Notes: generated by a model not told the origin, from the letters alone. Counted from the stretch's first letter, positions 21,439 through 32,633 are shown. The stretch is DNA of 64,000 nucleotides from Lutraria lutraria (GCA_964023205.1 OZ026843.1:1783029-1847028); one strand, 5' to 3'. Translations and numbers: made by a program.

Positions 21439-22113
21439 CAGGAGTTGACCATTCCAAAAGTGTTGACAAAGAAAAGCTACAGAATACAGTCCCCCGTGGA
21501 CATTTCAATCCTGTCAAGATTAAAAGTGGAGAGCCAACTTTCATTACTATTGTTCTTAAATCATTGACCAGGTAAGTAAGAAGTAACACTTTGATACACT
21601 TTTACCATGCTTGTAATGCTATGATTTTTGCATTCAGATCAGTATTTATTATTCATTACGCCTGTGAAGTACTGTTTTGCAAACTTTCTTCCTATTCCAA
21701 TGTCTTCAACAATTAAATTTGTATCAGAAAACAAATTTAATAATATCTTGTGACTTTTAGTTTCTGTCAAATTGTCACATAGAAGCATATTGCTGATTTA
21801 ACTTATATACTCTCTGCACTTTGAATATGAAGTAATATGCTCTTACTTTCAATATTGTTCAGTTTGTAGTTCTGGTGGAATGCTCCACATTACCCAGCTT
21901 GCAGCAGTGGAGATCAAGTCTGGTAAACATTTTGGTACTTATGTCCAGTCTCTAATGCGAACAACAGCTGAAGCCCAAAGATTTACTGAAATATTTTTGG
22001 ATGAAACAGGGAAACTGATTGTCTCTGAGAAACCTGTTACTTTTTTGTCTGCAATCAGTATCAAGTTGTATGGACAGTTTGATAGGAAGCAGATTCTAGG
22101 ACAGTCATTGTAA
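21439..22113 (+). pseudogene. Spliced DEDDh 3'-5' exonuclease-like relic with lost first acidic residues
   Basis: Exon A (21439-21571, after GCATAG) reads GVDHSKSVDKEKLQNT...GEPTFITIVLKSLT and ends at a consensus donor AG|GTAAGT. Exon B begins at 21870 after TTTGTAG and keeps frame: SSGGMLHITQLAAVE, F-G-T-Y-V, then a T-A-E-A-Q-R-F-T segment, ending at 22111-22113. In DEDDh nucleases the motif is D-x-E-T/S...I-x-Q-[IL]-A-A..., F-x-x-Y-[IV], A...(T)G-[IL]. Here the D-x-E position reads V-L-K, so both metal ligands are gone. Further pieces in another frame (22114-22275, MKILDRAVSYKYIKAH) may continue it. The intact intron suggests a decayed multi-exon gene copy and not a retrocopy. Confidence 0.45.
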
Positions 22114-23149
22114 CATGAAGATTTTGGACAGAGCTGTGTCATATAAGTATATAAAGGCACACAATACTGATGCGGATGTGGAGTCTCTAAGTCATCTTAT
22201 TCAACTTAGTGCTGTATCTGATATTCTAACTGCAAGATTTTCACCAGTGACTATGAAAATGTTCTGTATTTTTTAACACTGAAACGTTTAAAACTTGTGA
22301 TCATTAGATCATCTCGTAAGTTCTGGAATTTCTTAGCGGCCAACTGCAGAAATCATTACTGGCTCAAGATTGAATATTGAGCATCAAATTATATTTAGAC
22401 AATCTGGTGTAGATGGACTAAGAAATATATGTACAATCCTAAACATTGATGGGTTTCCATTTGTAACAAAAGTGATTTTTCAGAGGAAATTACATTATTA
22501 AAATAAGCCAGTACTTTGGATAAAAAGCTTCTGAATAGCTTCTAAGTGAATAACATTTTGTTATTATGCATTTATATTTTATGGTGCTTGAGATTCATTG
22601 TTTAATTTTTTCTATTTGATTTATTAATTGCAATAGCTTTAAAATTTGACATATGTGATATGTGCAGAATAAATTTAACTTTTGTTTAAAAAAAATTTCA
22701 GTTATTGTATGTTATTCAATACGATATACATTGAACATAGTTGCTAACTAAATTCAATAATTTATTCATTGTATATAAATAATATTTGATTTTTTTTTAC
22801 TTCAGAAATGTTAAGTTTAACGCAATATATGAGTTATTGTGTGCTTTCCTATAACATGTTCAGCGCGTTAAGTTTTGGAGGGTAGTATTATTATAATTTG
22901 TATATCTTTAGTTATAGACAGTAAAAGATTGTCTTCTTTTGTTATTTTATTCAATATAGTTATTAGATAAAAAAAAGTGTATGATATTTCATTTGCCCTT
23001 CTTTATTAAGATAAAAAATTGTAAATTTTGAACAGTTTTTCCGAAATGCAGGAAATCTGCTGGATTTTTCATACCTCCTTGTCACATTATTACATATAGT
23101 TGCATGTTAAAAGGATTTTATTGTTGTATAGATTGTTTTTGTTATTTAT
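22114..23149. other. AT-rich spacer, possible tail of the exonuclease relic
   Basis: 22114-22275 has an open segment (ILDRAVSYKYIKAHNTDADV) and 22340-22500 short coding-like pieces; nothing firm beyond that. Confidence 0.3.
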
Positions 23150-24720
23150 AGTAGAGGAAATATTAGCCAGTTTGGAGGATCAACATGGCCCGAAAAAGTA
23201 ACAAGGCGTGTCATATATCAAAATGCTCGGGAATGTTTGAAGTTTTACCAAAGCCCGGCAGGCATTTGAAATTCTGGCGGCGAGCCAAGAATCCAAGATG
23301 GCGTCCAAGATGGCCGCCATTTTAGTTATATAGAGAGATAAAATGAAGATCTGCTGTAAAATAGTTACAAAATAGGATAGACTTTATAATGCTGGTAAAT
23401 AATACCAACATTAGATGTATTCATTTCATCATGTATTTTTTATTTTTCTGAAGGTCACCATCAAGGTCACAGACAAGGTCAAAAGGTCAAATTTACGTAA
23501 ACATCACCCTATTACCGCCAATTGTTTTCTATTATCATAACAAATTACATAATGGATGAGAATGTTTTATGTTGAAATGAAGCATTGTTATTGCCTTTCA
23601 TCATAATGTAATAATATTATTCCTTTGTTACCATAGAAACCATCAAGACGACTTCCAAGATGTCCGCCATTTTGAAATTTATTTACATTTTCTTGAGTTT
23701 ATTGCTATCACCTTGTCATGTACTGTATTCCATTTCAAAGCTTTTCACAAGCAGCAGAGAAATACATGTTATATGAAAGGTGTCATTTCATGCATGGCCT
23801 TATGGACCATCCCAATGTCATTTTCAAGGTCATACCCAAGGTCATTTATTTTTTTATATTATGACCACTTTTTCAAATAATTAAGAAATAACTCATTTAC
23901 TGATTGTATTTACCATGCAAAATAAAGAAGGATGTAAGTTACTATAATTACGTTTCAACATTGCTGTATCAAAGTGGTTTAGAATCGTTGCCAATGGAAA
24001 CACAGACAATTGATAGAGGTTACGCACATATTTAAAGGCATGTTTACTGTACATGTAAGTATTCATTTGTATTATTCTTTATTGGTCAGAGTTGATATTA
24101 CATGTATGTTTTTTGATATCATGATCTATTTGGTTATTTTTAAATCAATATTAATTAGTTTTTAACTAGTTAGGACTATTTTGAAGATCGGGTCATTCGT
24201 ACGTGAATAAAATAACCTTAACACCGGGCACTTTTCTATGTCAGCACCTAACAACAACAACAATGACAACAGCAAGTTTTCAAGGAGGGAGATTTGAAAT
24301 TTAAGATGTAGATACAGTCAAATTAACAACCTGTAATTTAATTGATATGTAAGTGACATGTTCAATAGTCATTAATGTTGAAGAATTACTAGTATGTAGC
24401 CAACTATTTAACAAAATGAATAAGAAATACAGGACACAAATATATCCTCGAGTGGCCATGCTTCGACCCTCTAAGCCTTCAATATGAACAAAAAATCGTA
24501 CAGAATGTAATAAACATTAAAATATGACGCTTACTTGTTCATTTATCCATTTTTCCTTACAACTGTCCATTTTTTAATTCAAATAATAATCCTAAGTACT
24601 TTAAATAGTATTGAACAAAGGTCAATGTAATATTTGGCCGCCATTTTGAAATAGTCCATGCTTCGTTTCTGCGCGCGTGCAACAAATTAGGCCGATGCTA
24701 ATCAGTTTCGATAATCGTCT
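23150..24720. other. Non-coding region with repeated AAGGTCA and GCCGCCATTTT motifs
   Basis: AAGGTCA occurs four times at 23451-23489 and twice near 23827-23845. CAAGATGG...CCGCCATTTT-type motifs occur near 23299-23325, 23658-23675 and 24636-24650. The segments look like diverged pieces of one repeat family; no gene found. Confidence 0.4.
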
Positions 24721-25104
24721 TTTCGATAAAATTATTCAAAAATGTTAAAGCAGTAACAATTTAAAAGAAATGAACAGTTAAATGGTATTTTTAACCCTTT
24801 TATCATGAATCACTCCTCTGCTCACGATGGTGACAGAAAAAAATCGTCAATTTTTACATAAACCTCACAGGAGTGCAGTACGTAATTAGTACCCGAAGTT
24901 TGACAGGAATAATGTCTTCGCATACACTGCTGATATGCAGTTGTCAAATTATTTGCAGAAATATGCCAGTATTTAGGCATATAATACTGATAATTTTACC
25001 GTTAAACGGTAATTTCTAGAACAGAAACTTGAATTTAGTGCTAAGGAATAACGGGACTAAAACACACTGTAAAATTAATTTGGCCTATATTTTTTCAACA
25101 TTCA

Positions 25105-25186
25105 TCACGTGACTTACATCATTTGCATATACACAATGCAGACGAAGGCATAGAATTTACAAATATCGTGTAAGTTTATATAAAAG
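25105..25186 (+). promoter_or_regulatory. Promoter: E-box, octamer and TATA box
   Basis: TCACGTGA (25105-25112), the octamer ATTTGCAT (25121-25128) and TATATAAAAG (25177-25186) are stacked within 82 bp, and the first ATG of the next gene (25225) is 38 bp after the TATA box. This predicts a 5' leader of roughly 10-20 bases. Confidence 0.6.
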
Positions 25187-25224
25187 CATATTTTATTAAA
25201 GGCTGTTATTGGGATTAGTAAAAA

Positions 25225-27052
25225 ATGGATTATTTTCCAGATCGTAAGTATTTTACAGTTTATTTATCTATGTATAACCCATTTTTGACGAAAATCTATG
25301 CTTCGTGTAAATAAATGTGTAGTTAACAAAAAGTTCACGATTTTCGCGCGCAACGGTCATCTCGCGAGATTCTGTGACGTAAACAAAATTGGGGTCGAAT
25401 GTAGGACAGGGTCGAATCTAGGGCGCCGGTCTATAATTTAGATTGTACATTTACTTCTTTCTTATATGTCCCTCTTGGGTATACAAACTTTATTTCTATA
25501 GGTTCAATATCATCTATAACATGTTATATAGGGTACATGGTACATATATCTTTAGAAATGATAAATGAAATGCATAGCATGAAATTACCCCACCCATCTC
25601 AATGCATTGATGAAATATCGAAAATCAACTTTTGGGAAAAATATTTGACGAAACCTACATAGTCTTGTAGAGTATTTTCTAACTAAGAGAATGAATGGTA
25701 ACACATGATGTTTTTATCCAGAAATATGAAAACTATGGGCATAGACACATCCAGCCCTGGAGAAACCGGTACAATATATCACAGTATACAGTAATGTTAA
25801 TCAACATACTGTAAAAAAATATTAACTCCGTCCGGTAAATGCCCGGTATGACTGAAATACAGCACTCATAGAAGTAATTAAACAATGGTTTTATTTCTTT
25901 TTCAGGTAAAAACACTATACGAGTCACAGTTATTATGGCTGAATTAACAGTATGCAACAAAAAACGCAAATTAAGTATTAATCCTCAATCATGCTGTTTC
26001 TGTTTAAAATCATTTGGTAAGGAAAAAACTACCCCACTAGATCTTAAAGGTTTTGAATCTCTCCTTGACACACGCAAAGAAAAAAGAAATGATGAAACTA
26101 GTATTTATTTCCTACAAAATGAAAATGAAATAAAGAATGGAAGTATTTGTATAAGATATCACAAGGCATGTCGGTCAGCGTTTATGCGAGGAGTATATCG
26201 GGACGTACCCAAGCAATTATCTGACAAACCTACAAAAGAAACATTCACAAGGTCTAAAGATAGTGAATTTGATTGGAAGCAGAACTGCTTCATTTGCAGT
26301 CAACCATGTAGTGCAAAACATCGATCTGCTTGGTCTCTTGTTGAGGGTGCAACAGGCATTAATTCATCAATGTATAATACAGTCCTAGAGGCTGCACAAG
26401 AAAAGAAGGATCATATTATAATTAAGCGACTGTTGAGCGTCCATGGAGATTTGGTTGCGTGTGAAGCAAGATACCACAGAAAAAAAACTGTGTCGCAAAA
26501 TACATTAAAGCTTGCCCCTTTAAGACAGTAGATGTCCAAACCCCAAAGAACATTGACGTAGTGTTTTTGAAGATAAAAGACATTCTGCAAGAAAATATCA
26601 ATCAAGGAAAAATGTTTGAAATGACTGAGATGAAACAGCATATTTTAGATATTTGCAAGGATAAGGGACTACCAATTGAACAAATGAACAATAAGACCTT
26701 GAAAAGATTATTTCATAAGTATATGCCAGAAGTACAGATAATTCCACGTAAGGGTTTGAGTACAATAGTCTGCTCATCACAAGTTAATTTACACGAAGCT
26801 TTATCAGCAGTGTTTAAGTATGACAAAATGGTTTCATCTGTGTCGGATGATCATTCCACGAAGGAAGCTCTATCCAGCAGCTTCATTTTGTCGGAAGATG
26901 ATGATACTCATATTCTCCATAAAGCTGCTGGAATCCTAAGAGAACGAATGAAGTTGATTCCAAAACTAGACGATCAATATTTCTCATTTGAAGAAATATC
27001 ATTACAAGAACAAAAGAACTTTGTCGGGGAAGACTTGTTTAATTTTATATAA
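25225..27052 (+). CDS. Two-exon gene of the invertebrate 'ARYHKNC' Cys-rich family, one homopolymer frameshift
   Basis: Exon 1 is 25225-25243 (MDYFPD), with donor C|GTAAGT. Exon 2 starts at 25906 after TTCTTTTTCAG and the frame stays open from the junction into MAELTVCNKKRKLS. Cys pairs follow: CCFC (residues ~35-38), C-x-R-Y-H-K-A-C, C-F-I-C-x3-C, and EGATGINSSMYNTVLEAA then HGDLVACEARYH. At the eight-A run 26480-26487 the frame shifts; after it the family motif continues in another frame (N-C-V-A-K-Y-I-K) and stays open to TAA at 27052, with LPIEQMNNKTLKRLFHKY and EALSAVFKYDK. Such proteins are widespread, multicopy and of unknown function in molluscs, cnidarians and arthropods. The single break in a homopolymer could be a sequencing error. 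Total about 390 residues, shorter than many relatives. Confidence 0.6.
25360..25369. promoter_or_regulatory. TCTCGCGAGA palindrome in intron 1
   Basis: A perfect TCTCGCGAGA, a known metazoan core-promoter element, lies 117 bp past exon 1 in a CpG-rich patch (TTTTCGCGCGCAACGG before, GTGACGTAAAC after). It may mark an alternative start or a divergent promoter. Confidence 0.4.
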
Positions 27053-27058
27053 AAAAGG

Positions 27059-28529
27059 TTATTCCTTACGGTCCCTTCCGTGTATTTTCTCATGCCTCCT
27101 CCGATTTGACTTGAACCTAAAGCATTTTCCACAGATGGTACACCTTTGGGTTTTCCCCCCTGAATGCTTTACAGTATGCTCCTGGAGATCCTGCTTTTTG
27201 TGATATGCCGCACCACACGTGTCACAATTGTACCTTCCTTGGTGTTCTTCGCGTCTATTGTGTGACACTAGATCTTCAGTAGTTTAGAAGGATTTGGCTG
27301 AAAACATATTACTCAAACGTGTTAGTTGCATACTGTAGCTGTAGTCCGGAAACGACATGTGAATGGTCAAAGATCAGTTAAGTCCATTCTGTAGGGTAAG
27401 AGGCATTTCGGAACGTTTCGGTAGTGGTTTATGTGATATAAAGCAGTTATTTTCCCGTTTTAACTGAGTTTAAGGAGTATTGCTCAGTTGGTAAAGACGC
27501 CAACCTTTTTACTTACGCAGTCGGTTAACCAAGATGAAGCGGGTTAGAACCCCGTATAAACGTTTTTTTCGCCAGACAACTTAATAATAATAATATCTAA
27601 TCTCTTGGTCTTCTGGTTTTTGAGAAAGGGATTTTTAAAAAAAAAATTCCTATAGAAATCTAACTAAATCAAAAGACCCCTGGGCCGGGGTCATGATATG
27701 AAAATTTAGGTCAACTAGGCAATGCTACACACCAAATATCAAAGCTGTAGGTGCTCTGGTTTTGAGAAGATTTTTTAAGATTAAAAAAAAATCATTCTGG
27801 TTATAATGGCAACCAATGTTCAACATCTAATGAAATTCTTTGATCAACTTTGATAGCGTTTCAAGCAAGGAACACCCCTGTGAAGTTTTGTTGAAATTGG
27901 TCCAGTTGTTTATGAGGATATGTTGTTTAAAAAATGACGGACAGTCCGATCCTAAAAGCTCACATTGTCACTCTGTACCAGGTGAGATAAAAAGGCGCAA
28001 AATAAAGGATACGAATCCACACCATTCTACTTAATAATGTAAAAGCTTGCATTCAATAATGCGTGCAGTTTTCATGACTACGTCTACATATCTAAGATCA
28101 TGTATATAACAGAACAGAAACTTTATTAAGAATGTACACTGTTTAATTAGAAATATACTTGTTAACCCTATTTAAAAGAATGGAACACTCCTTGACCTTT
28201 CGTCACACCTCACTGCTCGATTTCATTCTGTAGTGTTAACTAATTTACCGTTATTTAGATATGTCTTTTAACGTAATTAAATCTTATTTGATATGGTAAA
28301 ATAATTGATAGTTAAATACACGCATGTAATACGTACCACATGTTTCGCAAACAAAGGGCCTGTCTTCACCATGTCTAAGAGCATGGGTAGCGTGGTCCCT
28401 CTGGCAAAACGACAGTTGTCCACATGTTCCACATGTGTATGGCCAGATTCCCATGTGCCGCTTCTCATGCTTAATCAGACCACTTTTGGAAGCGTACTCC
28501 TTACCACAGTGGGAACAAACATACATCTT
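27059..28529 (-). CDS. C2H2 zinc-finger protein, two C-terminal exons, possibly disrupted
   Basis: Exon A (28529-28337, after CTGTTTCAG) encodes finger 1 (YVCSHCGKEY...LIKHEKRH), finger 2 (YTCGTCGQ...HALRH) and the start of finger 3 (FVCETCG), ending at donor G|GTACGT. Exon B (27297-27059, after GTTTTCAG) continues finger 3 in frame (AKSF, TAA at 27286-27284, TTEDLVSHNRREEH), then finger 4 (YNCDTCGAAY...LQEHTVKH) and finger 5 (QRCTICGKCF...RRRHEKIH) and stops at 27061-27059. The linkers and phase agree, so the join is convincing. The in-frame TAA in finger 3 breaks the protein unless a later acceptor (GATCTAG at 27270) is used, which would shorten finger 3. Upstream exons are not identified. 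The intron contains a tRNA-like SINE piece and a HINE-A. Confidence 0.65.
27472..27570 (+). repeat. tRNA-like sequence, probable SINE head
   Basis: An A-box-like TTGCTCAGTTGG (27480-27491) and B-box GGTTAGAACCC (27542-27552) are about 50 bp apart, followed by a T-run (27563-27569). Arms beyond the T-loop do not pair well into an acceptor stem, so a tRNA-derived SINE or tRNA pseudogene is more likely than a working tRNA. Confidence 0.45.
27595..28000 (-). mobile_element. HINE-A fragment, reverse orientation
   Basis: Contains one to two core monomers (GGTCAACTAGGCAATGCTAC, ACCAAATATCAAAGCTGTAG), the leader region in reverse (GAGGATATGTTGTTTAAA) and a degraded 5' hairpin end (AAAAGCTCACATTGTCAC). 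Sits in the zinc-finger gene intron. Confidence 0.6.
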
Positions 28530-29358
28530 CTGAAACAGACAGCATTGATTTATTAATTATTTCTTGTGTAACTTTTTATTAATAAGACAATATCAGCAAT
28601 AAAAGATATCCTATTAATGTCTAAGTCACGCTGTATTATACTTAAAAATTGAAGACAATTCACAATGATAATTGACTTATGCAGCAAAATGTTAATCATA
28701 ACATCATATTAAGATGCTGTAACAGGAGACGTAATTTCTTTCAACCCAGGTTCTATCGTGGTTTTATCAAGTTATACATGTATTTGTTTTCTTTAAAACT
28801 ACACAATATTATTGTAAATAAAAGATGCTAACACTCTATTCAAGATCTACATATTTTATTAAAGTTTATCCTGATACTACATAATTATTAATACATAATA
28901 CAATGTCTAATGGTGCCTGTTTATTATTTACTGAATTTAATTATTAAAGCTAATTTCTAGCCAAAGTTAAATCGGACAAAAAACCCTAAAGTGAACTTTA
29001 AGTGAAGTGACCAGTCTTTGAGAAAAAGGGTAAACGTTACCTATGGAGTCCGATAAGAAAGGCAAATACGATAAGATTTCACTGACTTATATACTAGTAC
29101 TAAAAAATCCCGCCAAAATGGATAACATTCCCATGAAACATGAGCAACTGGAGAGATAAATTCAGAATAGCACGAAATTCAAGAAGTATACTCTAGATAT
29201 TGTAATTATTGATTAATGTTTACAGGACAGGCTAAAAAAGTGTGCATAATAGTAATATAGAATTAAACCATTCCTGCTACACTTCCATACGATATTTCCC
29301 ATGATAATACATTTAGACAACATAATTTACATAAATGAGATCGGTTTGTTGAAATGTG
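28530..29358. other. AT-rich non-coding DNA
   Basis: No supported feature; upstream exons of the zinc-finger gene could be here but I could not define any. Confidence 0.4.
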
Positions 29359-29767
29359 TCCAGGGTGGACCTTTTCTCTTGCCCGATCCAGGATGGACCG
29401 TTTCAATATTTCAATCATAATAAGTGAAAATACCAAGAATTAAACGAAAAATACGTGTGCAATTTGTCTTAAATGCTATATGAAACACTCGGTGATAATC
29501 GGTTCTTTACACTCACGGCCTGGTAAGTTAAAAACACCAATAACGTATCCGTTTTGTGACAGAATCCAGGGCGGACCTCTGAAAAAAAATATCTAAAACA
29601 TCTTTCGGGCTCAAACGGGCTCATTAATAAGAAATTTAACTGCACTGTTATGAATTTAAAACACGTAGTTGCTTGACGCACAACTTAATTTTTTTCAGAA
29701 CTGTAATTTAGAAGAGTAAAATAACATTTTACCTTTTTTGTTTACCTTTTTTTGTCCAGGGAGGACC
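29359..29767. repeat. Cluster of a dispersed 13-bp motif (TCCAGGGNGGACC)
   Basis: Four copies, all on the plus strand: 29359-29371 (T), 29387-29399 (one further change), 29565-29577 (C) and 29755-29767 (A at the variable base). Spacers of 15, 165 and 177 bp are unrelated to each other. Confidence 0.55.
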
Positions 29768-30128
29768 TTTTTAACAGGTGCGAGATGACGTAGTATCCTA
29801 CCATTGAAGATATCGCACTTTAATGATGAGGCGTTTTTTTGTGGACGTCAGTATAGTTTAGTCAATTGTTTAGTCATAATACTGTTAAAGTGCAATTATG
29901 TCGGAGACCTAATCGTTGTTTAATGGTTTATTGTACGTCTACAATCTACACCTTATAGTGCGTGCAAACTTTGTCATTTTAGACTTTTCTATCCCATAAA
30001 TGAAGACAAGATACTGTAATTTACTTTGGTGCCGATAAAGTATCAGCTAATCGGTATTTGACTGGAATACAAAGTCTAACATGTCAGTTTTAATGACAAA
30101 TAATTCTTACTAATTATGTTTACCCTTT
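29768..30128. other. Non-coding spacer
   Basis: No supported feature. Confidence 0.4.
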
Positions 30129-31105
30129 TTAGCTCACCTGATTCATCGTCGTCCGTTCACAATTAGTTTGTTTACACTCTATCAACCGTAGCTCTTATCG
30201 AATCGTGATTAAACTTGCCCACAATGTATATGGCCACAATGTCTCGGCTAAGTTCGATTATGGGCAAAATCGGACAACAACTTCTAGAGTTATGGGCCCT
30301 TGAATTACAAAATTTGATATATTTAGCTTGTTTACACTCTAGCGCCTTCATTCATTCACCAATCCTAATCATATTTTCAGTAAATGTGTATAACCAAAAG
30401 ATCTTGGTCAAGTATGATTATGGGCGGAATCGGACCAGAACTTCAAGAGTTATGGGCCCTTGACCTTGAAAATTTGCTATATTTTAGCTTGTTTACACTC
30501 TAGCACATTCATTTATTCACCGATCCTAATAATATTTTCAGTAAATGAGTATAACCAAAAGATCTTAGACAAGTTCGATTATGGGCGGAATCGTTATGGG
30601 CCCTTGACTTTGAAATTTGCTATATTTTAGCTTGTTTACACTCTAGCGCCTTCATTTATTCACCGATCCTAATAATATTTTCAGTAAATGAGTATAACCA
30701 AAAGATCTTGGACAAGTTCGATTATGGGCGGAATCGGACCACATCTATAAGAGTTATGGGCCCTTGACTTAGAAAATTTGCTATATTTTAGCTTGTTTAC
30801 ACTGTAGCGCCTTCATTTATTCACCGATCCTAATCATATTTACAACGAATGTGTATTACCTTATGGATTTGGGCAAGTTCAGTTATGGGATGAAGCGGAC
30901 CACAACTTCAAAAGTTATGGGCCCTTGGATTAGAAAATTTGCTACATTTTAGCTTGTTTAACAGTATTATACCTTCATTGTTGGTTTTGATCTCAAAATC
31001 TACGTAAAAATGAGTTTTACGAGATGGAAACTATATTATCTGGTCATTAATTATTGGCCTTGGTTCTCAGGTGAGCGATAAAGGGCCATCGTGGCCCTCT
31101 TGTTT
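30129..31105 (+). mobile_element. HINE-B, complete canonical copy
   Basis: 5' end TTAGCTCACCTGATTCATCG, then about five monomers of ~155 bp (GCTTGTTTACACTCTAGCGC, CACCGATCCTAATAATATTT, GATTATGGGCGGAATCGGAC, AGAGTTATGGGCCCTTGAC). 3' end CAGGTGAGCGATAAAGGGCC with hairpin GGGCCATCGTGGCCC and CTCTTGTTT. It has the same two termini as HINE-A but an unrelated tandem core. Confidence 0.8.
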
Positions 31106-31125
31106 ACTATTTGTTTTTTACTTAT

Positions 31126-31290
31126 TTAAAGTCCCATTAGCTTTTTGCTATAAAAAATATATGAAAAAAAAAAACAATTGCTGATATTATCCCAGGATAA
31201 TTATTACCGACGAAACAAGTTCTTTTTTCTCCTAAACTAAAAACAGTCATTTCGCTGTGAAATTTGCTAATTTATATGATTATGGGTTAT
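31126..31290 (+). mobile_element. TTAA-flanked MITE (AGTCCCATTAG family), internally deleted copy
   Basis: Starts TTAA then AGTCCCATTAGCTTTTTGC and shares TTACCGACGAAACAAG and ATTTCGCTGTGA with the copies at 40587 and 57565. The 3' end near GATTATGGG is incomplete. Confidence 0.6.
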
Positions 31291-32084
31291 CTAAATAATT
31301 CTCCTAATGTCATTATCGCCGTGTTAGACATTTCTACTAAAGACGAATATCTGCAATGTCATTTCATAGAAAAGTAACAATGTAATGGTTAGCAGGATAA
31401 GGTTATAACAAACATTCTCTTATCATGTTACTATGTGTATATATATAATAACTTTATCGATTCACGTGAGACTAAAACTCAGTATTTCCTTTGGCAAATA
31501 TATAACTTGCAGACTGTATAACAGTTTATCGTGTGATAGAGACATTCTTAATGTTAATGGGGAATTAATAAATATCTGTATGTGTTGGAAACAGCATTAA
31601 ATAAATATCTAATCAAGACATAGTAGTATGTCTTATATAAACAGCATAGTATATATCAATTAAGAATTCCATATTTTCTATCAGTATGCATGAAATGTTA
31701 TTTCCCAATAATTTGGGAAAATTGTAGTTACTAGTGTTTTAAGTGTTGCATACGGCATTTAATGAGTCCAATCACTTTTATATGCGTACTCCTCGTTATA
31801 CGTTCGTATATTCTTCGTAAAAATCGTCTTAACAAATGGATAATAATCCAACGCCCTTTTACGCTAATGTTATACATACATAAGTCTACTTCAGTCCGAT
31901 GTAATTGGGCTATATTGTGATTAGTCTCGAGGTAAACAATAAATTGTGTAAGAAGTAATTATCAGACGTTTGTCTTAACACCAGACAATTAAGCCAGATA
32001 CGTCTCTAGAGGTATACGAGATCGCTAAGTCAGTATCATTCATATGTATTTCAGAAGTTTAGCTGTATACTGATAAAAACATAC
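31291..32084. other. Non-coding spacer
   Basis: No supported feature. Confidence 0.4.
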
Positions 32085-32354
32085 TGTCATGCCCCGGTTT
32101 TCATGTGCTGTTTAATATCTATGTCAAACTTACATGTTTGTTTACTTTCGTTTTTGCTAACATTTTTTCGAATATGAAACATTGTCATCGCTATTTATTT
32201 CACTCGATTGTTAAATCATAGCATTTTAACCTATTGCAAACTATGTTTACCTTTGAATGTCCTGTTCTACATGTTAAAATCATTTCTTTAGTCCTCACTG
32301 TAACTTTGTGTACACTAGGTTAGCCATTATGGGGGACATCTATTTTTAAACATG

Positions 32355-32372
32355 CGCGGTGCATTCTGGGTT
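32355..32372 (-). promoter_or_regulatory. ZNF143/STAF-like site in the solo LTR
   Basis: On the minus strand the 18 bases read AACCCAGAATGCACCGCG, agreeing with the known ZNF143 (SBS) consensus at all but the first position. Twenty-odd bases upstream is ATTATGGGGGAC, which in the other LTR copy is ATTATGGCGGAT, a YY1-type motif. Confidence 0.55.
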
Positions 32373-32633
32373 GTTTATCTTAGTGACGTTGAGCATTTTT
32401 GCGGCGATTATCACAAGAAACTTTAATTTATTAAGTAAGTTCTAACTTTGATTGTTAGTCGTAGAGTACAGTCTAGTCATTTAATGCCTCTAGTTTTAAT
32501 TAAGCATAGTTTTCATGTACTTTTAAGTCATTTTTATTGCATAATCTTTGTTTCTTTGGGACTAGGTAGTCTATTTTTTTCACTAAATGTCAATGCTAGC
32601 GTTCATGGTTCAGGAACGCGCTAGTGTTCGAAA

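Noticed and set aside
27472..27570. A functional tRNA gene
   Set aside because: A and B boxes are present but the acceptor and anticodon arms do not pair properly.
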